DNA from: Lentisphaeria bacterium
Lineage (GTDB): Bacteria > Verrucomicrobiota > Lentisphaeria > Victivallales > UBA1829
Assembly: GCA_017540385.1 (NCBI GenBank)
Contig: JAFYBD010000081.1
Span: 1-26,272 of the forward strand
Length of the DNA: 26,272 nucleotides
Direction: 5' to 3'
Position numbers and translations under genes: made by a program. The notes below the pieces were generated by a model. It saw only the letters and a list, made by a program, of their open reading frames with translations, was not told the DNA's origin and made no database searches. Numbering within the stretch: the stretch's first letter is position 1; the number at the start of each line of letters is the position of its first letter. Positions 7,193-14,107 of the stretch are shown here, one piece after another.

Positions 7193-7232
7193 CAAGGTAC
7201 ACTAAGAAGTACCTTGTTCTTAGTGTACCTTG
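7193..7232 (+). repeat. Hairpin repeat, copy 5 (outside the tandem array)
   Basis: All 40 bases match copies 2 and 3, but the flanks are otherwise unrelated. Similarity reaches only about 30 bp upstream (from GAAAACGG) and about 12 bp downstream. This marks the hairpin plus short flanks as the conserved module. Confidence 0.87.
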
Positions 7233-7396
7233 ATAGTTCAGTCTTGAAAGGGCGAATTGCGAGCTCGGATAAGGCTGCACAACAGCAAAGCACCTGGTAT
7301 TTGCTGTACCCAGGAGATTGAGTCCCAAACGCCGATAAGCCAACGCAACGCCAATGAAAAGCCATGCGGACAAAAAACACGGAACGCTTCATCCTC

Positions 7397-7508
7397 TTTG
7401 TCCCGGAGGGAGCAAACCCTTTGTCCCGGCAGAAACCAACTCCTTGTCACGGAGGGAGCAAACGCCTTGTCCCGCAGAAGCCAACTGCTTGTCACGGCAG
7501 GAATCAGG
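7397..7508. repeat. 23-bp tandem repeat, five units
   Basis: TTGTCCCGG or TTGTCACGG recurs with its G at 7400, 7423, 7446, 7469 and 7491. Units alternate between a GGAGGGAGCAAAC type and a GGCAGAAACCAAC type, giving a 46-bp higher order. The block ends 14 bp before the stop codon of azlD. Confidence 0.82.
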
Positions 7509-7521
7509 GGCCGGAACGAGC

Positions 7522-7872
7522 TCACGGCACGACAATCTGAACCAGGATCATGTACACGGCGGTACCGGCGAGGATCGACAGCAGCGGATTGCGTTTCCAC
7601 AGCTGGAGGCCGATGACCGTGGCCGATGCGGCGATCTCCGCGAGTCCGAACATGTGGTCGACGGGCGCGCGGTCCCGCACATAGCAGGCGAAGCAGTACA
7701 CGACCAGCATGGCGATGGCCGCGGGCGACAGCACGTTTCCGATGCTCAGGATCAGGGCCGGGGGACGTTTTCCGGTGCCGAAGAGCAGGAACGGCAGGGC
7801 GCGCAGGAGCAGCGTGACGACGGCGGTCACGAGGGTCAGGAGCAGCAGGTATTCGGTCGAGGTCCCGGTCAT
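7522..7872 (-). CDS. azlD: AzlD family branched-chain amino acid exporter subunit
   Basis: A 116-residue inner-membrane protein with about four hydrophobic segments. It has the AzlD signature LLRALPFLLFG near the N-terminus, followed by SPAAIAMLVVYCF. AzlD works with AzlC to export branched-chain amino acids and their analogues. Its ATG overlaps the azlC stop as ATGA, so the two are translationally coupled. The 3' end meets the repeat-filled convergent gap. Confidence 0.86.
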   Translation of the reverse strand: MTGTSTEYLLLLTLVTAVVTLLLRALPFLLFGTGKRPPALILSIGNVLSPAAIAMLVVYCFACYVRDRAPVDHMFGLAEIAASATVIGLQLWKRNPLLSILAGTAVYMILVQIVVP

Positions 7873-8606
7873 GGCTTCACCTCGTCTTTGAGCTCGGGCG
7901 ACGTCCCGGCGAAGCGTTCGAGGCGTTTCCGGCAGACGATCAGCGCGGAGAGCATCAGGATCATCGACGGGATCAGCATTTTCTCCGCGCCGAAGATCAG
8001 GGCGCAGACGACCGACGCCGCGAGTCCGACCGCCGCGTAAACGCGGTTTTTGCGTTCCCGGCACTGGTCGGTCAGGATGACCAGGAAGAGCGCGGTCATG
8101 GCGAAGTCGATGCCCTTGTCCGGGAACGGCAGGGCCGCTCCGGCGAACGCGCCTGCCACGACGCCCGCGATCCAGTAGCAGTGATTGAGCCCGGCGAGGG
8201 TCAGGCAGTACAGGATGGAGTCGCCCCCGGGCGGGACCTTGTTTTCGACCTCGAGCGCGTAGGTCTCGTCGGTCAGGGACCAGATCAGGTACAGTTTTTT
8301 GAGCGGATGGATCCCGCGGAAACGTTCGATGAGCGACAGGCCGTACATGGAGTAGCGGATGTTCAGGCACACGGTCAGGAGCGCCACGTCCAACATGGGG
8401 CGCGAGGTGCGGATCCAGTCCACGAGCATGAACTGGAGTGCGCCGGAGATGCTGGTCGCGCTCGTCAGAAACGCCCACAGGGCAGGCAGTTTGACGCCGC
8501 TTTTCGCCGCCAGCAGGACACCCGCTGCAAATCCCATGGCGGTATAGCCCATCAGCACGGGCAGGGAGCTGATGAAAGCCTGTTTCAGGACCGGTTTTTG
8601 GTTCAT
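7869..8606 (-). CDS. azlC: AzlC family branched-chain amino acid exporter, large subunit
   Basis: A 245-residue integral membrane protein of the AzlC/YgaZ family. Visible family features are GYTAMGFAAGVLLA (about 20-33), TSATSISGALQFM, LLTVCLNIRYSMYGLSL and WSLTDETYAL. With AzlD it forms an exporter for valine, leucine or isoleucine; substrate range varies between family members. ATG 8606 has GAGGG upstream at a slightly long spacing; an upstream alternative (8678) would start within the promoter. It is the first gene of a two-gene operon. Confidence 0.9.
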   Translation of the reverse strand: MNQKPVLKQAFISSLPVLMGYTAMGFAAGVLLAAKSGVKLPALWAFLTSATSISGALQFMLVDWIRTSRPMLDVALLTVCLNIRYSMYGLSLIERFRGIHPLKKLYLIWSLTDETYALEVENKVPPGGDSILYCLTLAGLNHCYWIAGVVAGAFAGAALPFPDKGIDFAMTALFLVILTDQCRERKNRVYAAVGLAASVVCALIFGAEKMLIPSMILMLSALIVCRKRLERFAGTSPELKDEVKP

Positions 8607-8637
8607 GTCGTCGTTTTCCCTCAAAAATGAAAGTTCT

Positions 8638-8665
8638 AATATACCATCGTTCTGCGGAAATACAA
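8638..8665 (-). promoter_or_regulatory. Promoter of azlCD
   Basis: On the minus strand TTGTAT (8665-8660), a 16-bp spacer and TATATT (8643-8638), 31 bp before the azlC start. Confidence 0.55.
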
Positions 8666-8718
8666 CGCCGTTTTGCATTGATTTCCGCTTTTTCCGCCCC
8701 GGCAGTGCGCACGCGCGC

Positions 8719-8746
8719 TTGAAAAAAGCGGTTTCGAGTGTATATT
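8719..8746 (+). promoter_or_regulatory. Promoter of the FeoA-like gene
   Basis: TTGAAA (8719-8724), the 16-bp spacer AAAGCGGTTTCGAGTG and TATATT (8741-8746). It almost duplicates the promoter at 459-486, including the GCG-TTTCG core of the spacer. Confidence 0.55.
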
Positions 8747-8822
8747 ATATAGCACCTTACACAAAACACTGCCCGCCGTCCTCCGCCCCTTCGCCGGACG
8801 GCCAAACAAGGATCCTTACACT

Positions 8823-9119
8823 ATGAGCGAATTCTTCGCCGCCGCAACCGATTGTCATGCCCCCCTCACTCTCGATCCCGCCGAGTGTTCCCTGGCGGAA
8901 CTCCCCGTCGGCCAGTCCGGCACCGTGGTCGCGATGAGGCCCGGTCTCCGCGGCAGAAAGAAATTCGCCGACGTCGGGATCGTCCCCGGCACTCTGCTGC
9001 AGATGGAGGCCCACGCTCCGTTCGGCGGACTTCTCCGCATCCGGATCCTGGAGACCAGCATCTCCATTCACCGCGACGACGCGGCGAACATCCTCATCCG
9101 CAGGGAAAAGAATTCGTAA
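8823..9119 (+). CDS. Stand-alone FeoA-domain protein
   Basis: A 98-residue protein. Residues 23-98 form an SH3-like FeoA domain (SLAELPVGQSGTVVAM, FADVGIVPGTLLQM, PFGGLLRIRI). FeoA is the small cytoplasmic partner of the ferrous-iron permease FeoB, and the same domain occurs at the C-terminus of DtxR-type regulators. No feoB or regulator is nearby. The N-terminal 22 residues are extra compared with classical FeoA and include Cys11 and Cys22. AAGGA lies 10 bases before the ATG, and a near-consensus promoter is at 8719. A link to iron supply for the nearby Fe-S hydrogenases is possible but unproven. Confidence 0.82.
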   Translation: MSEFFAAATDCHAPLTLDPAECSLAELPVGQSGTVVAMRPGLRGRKKFADVGIVPGTLLQMEAHAPFGGLLRIRILETSISIHRDDAANILIRREKNS

Positions 9120-9180
9120 GCCCCTGCTCCGCACTCCGGCGACGATTCTTTCCGACTCGCAGAAAACACAACCTCTCCGC

Positions 9181-9209
9181 TTGCATTTTCCGTATTCCGG
9201 GTGTATGGT
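9181..9209 (+). promoter_or_regulatory. Promoter of the pseudopilin gene
   Basis: TTGCAT (9181-9186), a 17-bp spacer and TATGGT (9204-9209). The GGGTGTATG context is shared with the promoter at 2102. The remaining 157 bases to the start form a long leader with no recognised element. Confidence 0.45.
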
Positions 9210-9366
9210 ATTTACCTCAATCCGCAAGGACTCCCGGGTGAATCGTGTGCAATTCACGAACTGTCGAGCAACCGTGAGCGGCATCCCGCCGCAAGCCGGA
9301 TCCCCGCGTCCCTGAACACTTCCGAGCCGGTCTCCGGCATTTGTGCCCGTTACGCAAAGAGGAACC

Positions 9367-10146
9367 ATGAAATCATTCGCACGTCCCGCTTCAGGGGGCA
9401 TCCGATTCCGCGCCATCGCAGCGCGGACGAAGCCGTTTACCCTCATTGAACTCCTGATCGTCATCGCGATCATCGCGATCCTGGCCGGTCTGCTGATCCC
9501 CGCCGTGTCGTCGTCGCGCGACCGTGCCCGGCTCGCGTCCTGCGTGGGCAATCTGCACGAAGTCTCGCTGATGCACCTGTACTACGCCGACGCCTGCGAC
9601 ACCTATTTCTGCCCCGCCTGGGACGCGTCGTTCGACCAATGGGATTCCTCGTCCAACCACCGGGGCCCGGGCATCCTGTCCCGGATCGTGCCGGATTCCA
9701 GCGCGACGAAGGGGCGCGTCTTCGAATGTCCCGCGGCGAAAAAGGAGCTGTACACCAACCTCGCCTGGACGGCGCGTTTCGCCGGGTACGGACTGAACTA
9801 CCTGCTGTCGTTCCCGGACGTGAGTTCGCAGCCGCCGAACTACCGCCCCTGCCGCACGCTCGACGTGAAGTTCCCCTCGCGCATCGTGATGCTCGCGGAT
9901 TCCGCATGCTTCCTCTCCGGGAGCGACGGACGCCCTTCGCCGACGGCGTTTCTCTACAATCCCACCTCGGGACGAGGCGGCTACGCCGATTTCCGCCACT
10001 CGGGCTCCTGTCCGACGGCGTTCGTGGACGGCCACGCCACGGCATGGAGCAAATTCACGCCGCGCCCGCCGGACAAAGCGGGCTGGGAGGACCGGGTCGG
10101 CTACCTCGCCCCGGACGATTCGATCTACGACCCGTTCGCGGAATGA
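9367..10146 (+). CDS. Type II secretion/type IV pilin-like protein with prepilin N-terminus
   Basis: A 259-residue pseudopilin. After a 23-residue basic leader comes the class III signal KPFTLIELLIVIAIIAILAG (22-41); cleavage would fall before Phe24 and Glu28 is the conserved +5 Glu. The residue before the cleavage site is Pro rather than the usual Gly. The mature part ends with RHSGSCPTAFVDGHATAW, the His/Asp-Gly-His tail typical of the large pseudopilin paralogue families of Lentisphaerota and Planctomycetota. A strong AGAGGA site precedes ATG 9367. No secretion or pilus machinery is adjacent, so it is an orphan; its partner system must lie elsewhere. Confidence 0.86.
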   Translation: MKSFARPASGGIRFRAIAARTKPFTLIELLIVIAIIAILAGLLIPAVSSSRDRARLASCVGNLHEVSLMHLYYADACDTYFCPAWDASFDQWDSSSNHRGPGILSRIVPDSSATKGRVFECPAAKKELYTNLAWTARFAGYGLNYLLSFPDVSSQPPNYRPCRTLDVKFPSRIVMLADSACFLSGSDGRPSPTAFLYNPTSGRGGYADFRHSGSCPTAFVDGHATAWSKFTPRPPDKAGWEDRVGYLAPDDSIYDPFAE

Positions 10147-10275
10147 CGGAGCAACGGCGACAAGTCGTTCGCTTCATGTTCTGGTCAATCGGCAATCTTT
10201 TCAAGATATTATCGTGCTTCAACGTATTTTCTTCCCTTTTTTTTGCTTTTTTTCCGGCATTTTACTGATTTCGAT

Positions 10276-10303
10276 TTGAAAAACCCGAAAAGGCATGTAA
10301 TTT
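10276..10303 (+). promoter_or_regulatory. Promoter of the group-B-like hydrogenase operon
   Basis: TTGAAA (10276-10281), a 16-bp spacer and TAATTT (10298-10303) preceded directly by TG, 80 bp before the first gene at 10383. Confidence 0.5.
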
Positions 10304-10382
10304 TTGCTTTAGGACCCTATTCACACGCACCGGCCCCACGTCCGGCAGACGCCCGGACCGCCGGGGAAAAGGATTTCGGCAC

Positions 10383-10655
10383 ATGAACGACGACGGCAAA
10401 ATCGAGGTGGAGATCTTCTGCGGCATGACCTGCTACATGCTGGGGAACGCCCGCATCCTGAACATCGGCGCCCATCTGCCCGAAAAATGGCTCCCGAAGA
10501 TCGAGCTCATGGTGTCCCCCTGCCCCGTCGACTGCGGCTGTCTCGACCTCGCGCACGCTCCGTTCGCGCGAATCAACGGCCAGCTCATCCAGAACGCCAC
10601 GCTCGAGTCCGTCTGCGCTGCGATCACCGAAATCATGGAGGGCCAGGAAGCATGA
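10383..10655 (+). CDS. Thioredoxin-like [2Fe-2S] ferredoxin, hydrogenase-associated
   Basis: A 90-residue protein resembling the TRX-like [2Fe-2S] domain of NuoE, HydC and HndA/B proteins. Candidate cluster ligands are C13 and C17 (FCGMTC) and C47 and C51 (SPCPVDC), with a closing FARINGQLIQNATLESV segment like the FVRVNGEV..AT.EKV ending of that family. The first pair is spaced CX3C rather than the usual CX4C. AGGA lies 9 bases before the ATG. The stop overlaps the next ATG (ATGA), so it is coupled to the hydrogenase that follows and probably exchanges electrons with it. The family call is by pattern and not certain. Confidence 0.68.
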   Translation: MNDDGKIEVEIFCGMTCYMLGNARILNIGAHLPEKWLPKIELMVSPCPVDCGCLDLAHAPFARINGQLIQNATLESVCAAITEIMEGQEA

Positions 10656-12058
10656 GCACGGATTATGTAAGCAGTCCGGACCGTCAGCGGCGCGAACTCA
10701 TGATCCGCGTGGCCTGCGAATTCCGAAAGGGCACCCTCGCGGAGGTCATCGACAAGCTGCCGTACTACGTCAAGCCTGCCGGATCGAAACCGCTTCACTG
10801 CTGCATCGAGCACGACCGCGAGGTCATCCGCCGCCGCATCCTGGCCCTGCTGGGAGAGGAAGCCCAGGACGATCAGGACGACAGCCGGTTCCCGCACGAA
10901 TACCTCGATGCGATCTCGGCCGATTCCGAGAGACCCGAACGCCCGCTCACCGTGGCGCGCACGGCATGCGCCTGCTGCCCCAATGCGAAGATCGAAGTGG
11001 TCCAGACGCTCTGCCGCAACTGCTTCGCCCAGACCTGCATCCACGTCTGCCCGAACAACGCCATCAACATTATGCGCGGCAAGGCGTTCATCAACCAGGA
11101 CACCTGCGAAAAGTGCGGCAAATGCCTTATCGACGTCTGCCTGTACAACGCCATCAAGCGGTTCCCGATCCCGTGCGAGGCCGCGTGCCCGGTCGGCGCC
11201 ATCCGCAAGAACGACGAAGGCTACGCCGAGATCGACTTCCGCAAATGCACGTTCTGCGGCAAATGCTTCCGCGCGTGCCCCCACGGCGCGATCATGCAGC
11301 GGTCCGAACTCCTGCCGGTCATGATGACCCTGTCCGAAGGACGGCAGGCCGTCGCGCTCGTAGCGCCTTCGGCATACGTCCAGTTCCCGGGCGGCCGCGA
11401 CAAGCTCCTGCAATCGCTCCGCGCGGTCGGATTCACCGACGTCATCGAGGTCGCGCAGTCGGCGGAGACCGCCGCCAGCCTGGCCTCCGAAGAATTCATC
11501 CGCAAGATGAAGCTCGGGGGCAAACTCGTCGCGGACGCCAGCTGTCCGGCATTCGTCGAGCTCGTGCGCCGTCATCTCCCGGCCATGCGCCAGTATCTTT
11601 CATCCGTCCCGAGCGCCATGGCCATCGCGGGCCAGCAGGCGCGCGAAAAATACCCCGACGCCGTCAACGTCTTCATCGGCCCCTGCATCGCTAAACGCTA
11701 CGAATCGCTCTCCTGCCCCGGCGTCGACCGCGTCATCACGTTCGAAGAACTCGGCGCGATCCTGATCGCCCTCGGAGGCTCCGCGCTCGAACCGCAGGAC
11801 TACATCCCGCAGGACCCGGACGGCTCCGACCGCGATTTCTCCCGGACCTGCGCCGCGACCGGCGCGATGGTGGCCGCCGCGCTGGAATCGGAACCCATGC
11901 TCGAGCTCCAGGAGAAATTCATCGACGGCATCAACGCGCAGACGCTGAAGCTGCTGCACCTCTTCCTCTTCGGCCGCTCCCGCGCGAACTTCATCGAGGT
12001 CCTCGGCTGCAGCGGCGGCTGCAAGAACGGCCCATGCACGCTCGCGATCTCCGAGTGA
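10652..12058 (+). CDS. Group-B-like [FeFe] hydrogenase, monomeric type
   Basis: A 468-residue iron hydrogenase. Residues about 105-220 carry many Fe-S cysteines: a CXXC-rich N-part with CRNCFAQTCIHVCP, then DTCEKCGKCLIDVC, PCEAACP and KCTFCGKCFRACP. The H-cluster domain follows. Motif L1 is DASCPAF (295-301), L2 is IGPCIAKRYE with C345, and L3 is GCSGGCKNGP with C453 and C457. All four H-cluster ligand cysteines are therefore present. The position before the L1 ligand, the proton-relay Cys of TSCCP in catalytic enzymes, is Ser297. The layout fits the monomeric B-type group rather than the bifurcating A-type at 19.1 kb. It lacks the N-terminal [2Fe-2S] domain of HydA. Whether it makes H2, takes it up or senses it cannot be told from sequence. 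ATG 10652 overlaps the ferredoxin stop by 4 bp. Confidence 0.84.
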   Translation: MSTDYVSSPDRQRRELMIRVACEFRKGTLAEVIDKLPYYVKPAGSKPLHCCIEHDREVIRRRILALLGEEAQDDQDDSRFPHEYLDAISADSERPERPLTVARTACACCPNAKIEVVQTLCRNCFAQTCIHVCPNNAINIMRGKAFINQDTCEKCGKCLIDVCLYNAIKRFPIPCEAACPVGAIRKNDEGYAEIDFRKCTFCGKCFRACPHGAIMQRSELLPVMMTLSEGRQAVALVAPSAYVQFPGGRDKLLQSLRAVGFTDVIEVAQSAETAASLASEEFIRKMKLGGKLVADASCPAFVELVRRHLPAMRQYLSSVPSAMAIAGQQAREKYPDAVNVFIGPCIAKRYESLSCPGVDRVITFEELGAILIALGGSALEPQDYIPQDPDGSDRDFSRTCAATGAMVAAALESEPMLELQEKFIDGINAQTLKLLHLFLFGRSRANFIEVLGCSGGCKNGPCTLAISE

Positions 12059-12072
12059 CCCCTGGAGGCATC

Positions 12073-12606
12073 ATGAAATACGCCGCGATCCGTTCTCTCC
12101 TTGCTTTGACCGCCTGCATGATATTTCTCCTGGGCGGCGCTGCCGTACTGTCGGCGGCCGAAGCCGCGAAGAAGACCGACGATTCCGGCTGGATCCTCCC
12201 CGATCCCGCGCTCGGCGGAGACTGGCATCTCCGCATCAAGGACGCACGCACAGAGGCCGCCAAGGACAACAAACCGATCCTCATCCTCTTTACCGGTCCC
12301 GACTGGAGCTCGGCGAGCAAGAAAATGGAGACCTCGATCATCCGTTCCAAGGAGTTCACGGCCTCCATCCGCCCGGCGGTCGTCGGGCTCTACATCCGGC
12401 ATTTCGTCGACGCCGACGCGCCCGAAGCGCAGCTCGAAGCGAACAGCTCGCTCCGCAAGGCGTTGAACGTGCCGCAGGTCTATCCCTGCACGGTGCTGCT
12501 CGGGTCGGACGGGAAAAAGATCCTCGGCATCCTCCCCGGTCTCCCGGAGAAGAAAGCCTATCTCGAGTGGATCGCCGGACTCGCCGGGATCAAGCTCGAC
12601 AAGTAA
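12073..12606 (+). CDS. Exported thioredoxin-fold protein with CXXC replaced by SSAS
   Basis: A 177-residue protein. An N-terminal signal peptide (hydrophobic about 8-28, ending LSAAEAA) directs it out of the cytoplasm. The rest resembles periplasmic thioredoxin_7-type proteins: WHLRIKDARTEAAKDNKPIL, then LFTGPDW, and the cis-Pro region VPQVYPCTVLLGSDGK. In active relatives the segment reads TGSDWCxxCKKM. Here it is DWSSASKKM, so both redox cysteines are Ser (79 and 82). Disulfide exchange is thus unlikely; a binding or structural role is more plausible. It has a strong GGAGG site and starts 14 bp after the hydrogenase gene, so it is probably in the same operon. Confidence 0.8.
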   Translation: MKYAAIRSLLALTACMIFLLGGAAVLSAAEAAKKTDDSGWILPDPALGGDWHLRIKDARTEAAKDNKPILILFTGPDWSSASKKMETSIIRSKEFTASIRPAVVGLYIRHFVDADAPEAQLEANSSLRKALNVPQVYPCTVLLGSDGKKILGILPGLPEKKAYLEWIAGLAGIKLDK

Positions 12607-12692
12607 AACCACTCCATCCGGGATAATAACTTACCGCCTCCGGAGAATCAATCGCACTCCACGCCCTTTTCCAAGCTCGGATTGTGCCGGAC

Positions 12693-13946
12693 TCAACGCG
12701 GAAACAGCGTTTCCGGCGGGGCGGGCGGAATCTGCTTCAACATCACAAGGGCACGTTCCAGCCAGCCGCGGAAGAACACGCCGCGTTTTTCGCACTCCGC
12801 AGCAAGGATTTCCAGCGCGGCCATCGGATCGGGACGGAGATCGTCCGGCGGTGCGACGGCCATTTCCACGCGCGGATCGTAGAGATATTCGCACAGGACG
12901 GACTCGTGTTCGACCGCATACCGGAGCGTCTCGGCCAGAGGCGTTTCCGGCGCAAGGGACGGCGAAAGCTCACGGCAGCGGGCGAAGAGATCGCCTGCGA
13001 TCCGCTGCGACTGCGCCCGGGCGATGCGGCGTTCGCGGTAGAGGTCCTCCGGGGCACCGCCGAGACGGTCGGCGCGAACCCGGGCATTTTCCTCCAACAT
13101 GTTCAGCGCGTGGATTTTCTTCAAGAACTCCTCAGCCAGCCAGTCCCCGGCGCTCTGAGCCTCCTCGAACATCCGCCGGAGGCTGTTCCAGTCCGGGAGC
13201 GTGTGCAGGAAGAGCGCGGAGCAGACCGGGGCGACCGTCTCCGCGACAGACAGGAAGAGCCCGCGAAGGACCGGTTCCGGCACGTCCAGCCCCTCCTCGA
13301 TCTTCAGGTCGGACGCGATGGAGCGGAACGAACGTCCCGCGACGCGCATGGATGCGATCCACGCCGCGAACGATGCGTCGAACTTCTGCGGTCCGCCGGA
13401 CGGATCCGGGAACAGCGCGGGCAAGGGTGCGGCCGCGGCCAGACCGGAACCGTCGATCGCGGCATACATCGCGCGCCGAATCCTGCGACGGACAACCGCC
13501 GGACGCGCCGCAATGGCCTCGAAATCCTCAAAGCCGACGGCGGTCATCCCGGAGCGTTCCCGTGGCGGGAGTTCGAGCGTGGTCGCCTCTTCCGGCAGAT
13601 CGGACGGCGGTTCAAACGCCGCGGGCTCCTCCGGGGGCGAAAGCTCCGGTGATTTCGCATCGCCGGAGACGTGATATGCCGCGCGGGATTCCCGGAGAAC
13701 ACCGCTCCGGCCCGGTTTCAGGGCCGTTTGCGGGGCGTCGCGGGCGATCCCGGGTCCACCGTCGGACGAAACCGTTTCGTCGTCCTGCGCCCCGTCGGAG
13801 GATGATTCCGCCGGATACGCGAGCAACCCCGGCAGGACGCGTCCGTAGCGCTGACAGGAGAGCCATTCGATGCGCTTCTTCAGCGCGGCGATCTCCTGTT
13901 CGTATTCGGTATCGGTACGTTCCGTGCCTTTCTTTTCTGAATTCAT
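12693..13946 (-). CDS. IS66 transposase-like protein without catalytic core (possibly domesticated)
   Basis: A 417-residue intact frame. Residues 15-40 form a short coiled coil ending CQRYGR, like the IS66 N-terminal helix before RxxFGRSSE. Residues 145-160 (RPAVVRRRIRRAMYAA) resemble the IS66 zinc-binding link; 165-245 (SFAAWIASMRVAGRSFRSI and LRGLFLSVAETVAPVCSAL) match the IS66 segment for LLAHLLVSKYVDGLPLYRQ and its LCNWV helix. Residues 250-260 (LPDWNSLRRMF) align with CWAHARRKF, and 328-360 (SLAPETPLAETLRYAVEH) with the LLPKSPLGKAIRYAL region. The HADET segment and the NNPAER segment, which hold the DDE residues, are missing or changed. The 50-130 stretch is a disordered Pro/Glu/Ser insert. 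It has a promoter of its own. The alignment is from memory; a distant unrelated helical protein is possible. Confidence 0.55.
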   Translation of the reverse strand: MNSEKKGTERTDTEYEQEIAALKKRIEWLSCQRYGRVLPGLLAYPAESSSDGAQDDETVSSDGGPGIARDAPQTALKPGRSGVLRESRAAYHVSGDAKSPELSPPEEPAAFEPPSDLPEEATTLELPPRERSGMTAVGFEDFEAIAARPAVVRRRIRRAMYAAIDGSGLAAAAPLPALFPDPSGGPQKFDASFAAWIASMRVAGRSFRSIASDLKIEEGLDVPEPVLRGLFLSVAETVAPVCSALFLHTLPDWNSLRRMFEEAQSAGDWLAEEFLKKIHALNMLEENARVRADRLGGAPEDLYRERRIARAQSQRIAGDLFARCRELSPSLAPETPLAETLRYAVEHESVLCEYLYDPRVEMAVAPPDDLRPDPMAALEILAAECEKRGVFFRGWLERALVMLKQIPPAPPETLFPR

Positions 13947-13987
13947 GATGCGCGTTGCGTTCTATTCCGAGCAAAAACAATGATACA

Positions 13988-14016
13988 AATGTACTATGTT
14001 TTTCCCTAAAATGCAA
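13988..14016 (-). promoter_or_regulatory. Promoter of the IS66-like gene
   Basis: On the minus strand TTGCAT (14016-14011), a 17-bp spacer and TACATT (13993-13988), 42 bp before the start. It is divergent from the uxaC promoter, 20 bp away. Confidence 0.45.
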
Positions 14017-14035
14017 GTCCGGAACCGGGGATGGC

Positions 14036-14063
14036 TTGTATTTTCCCCATTTCCAGATATATT
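14036..14063 (+). promoter_or_regulatory. Promoter of uxaC
   Basis: TTGTAT (14036-14041), a 16-bp spacer and TATATT (14058-14063), 45 bp before the uxaC start. Confidence 0.55.
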
Positions 14064-14107
14064 ATTTCCGAACTACCACTTCACAACGCCATTTGAAAGG
14101 ACACGCC

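Noticed and set aside
6491..7232. CRISPR array
   Set aside because: Repeats are 229 bp apart with near-identical spacers, there are no cas genes, and the 23-bp and 47-bp arrays have no unique spacers.
6332..7373. Short frames in the 229-bp repeats, such as products ending STLFLVYLEGLV
   Set aside because: The same peptide recurs only because the DNA is repeated; no ribosome sites, and the hairpin arms are translated. Treated as non-coding.
7257..8040. Plus-strand frames over the 23-bp repeats and azlD
   Set aside because: They run through tandem repeats and antisense to a membrane protein gene; no start signals.
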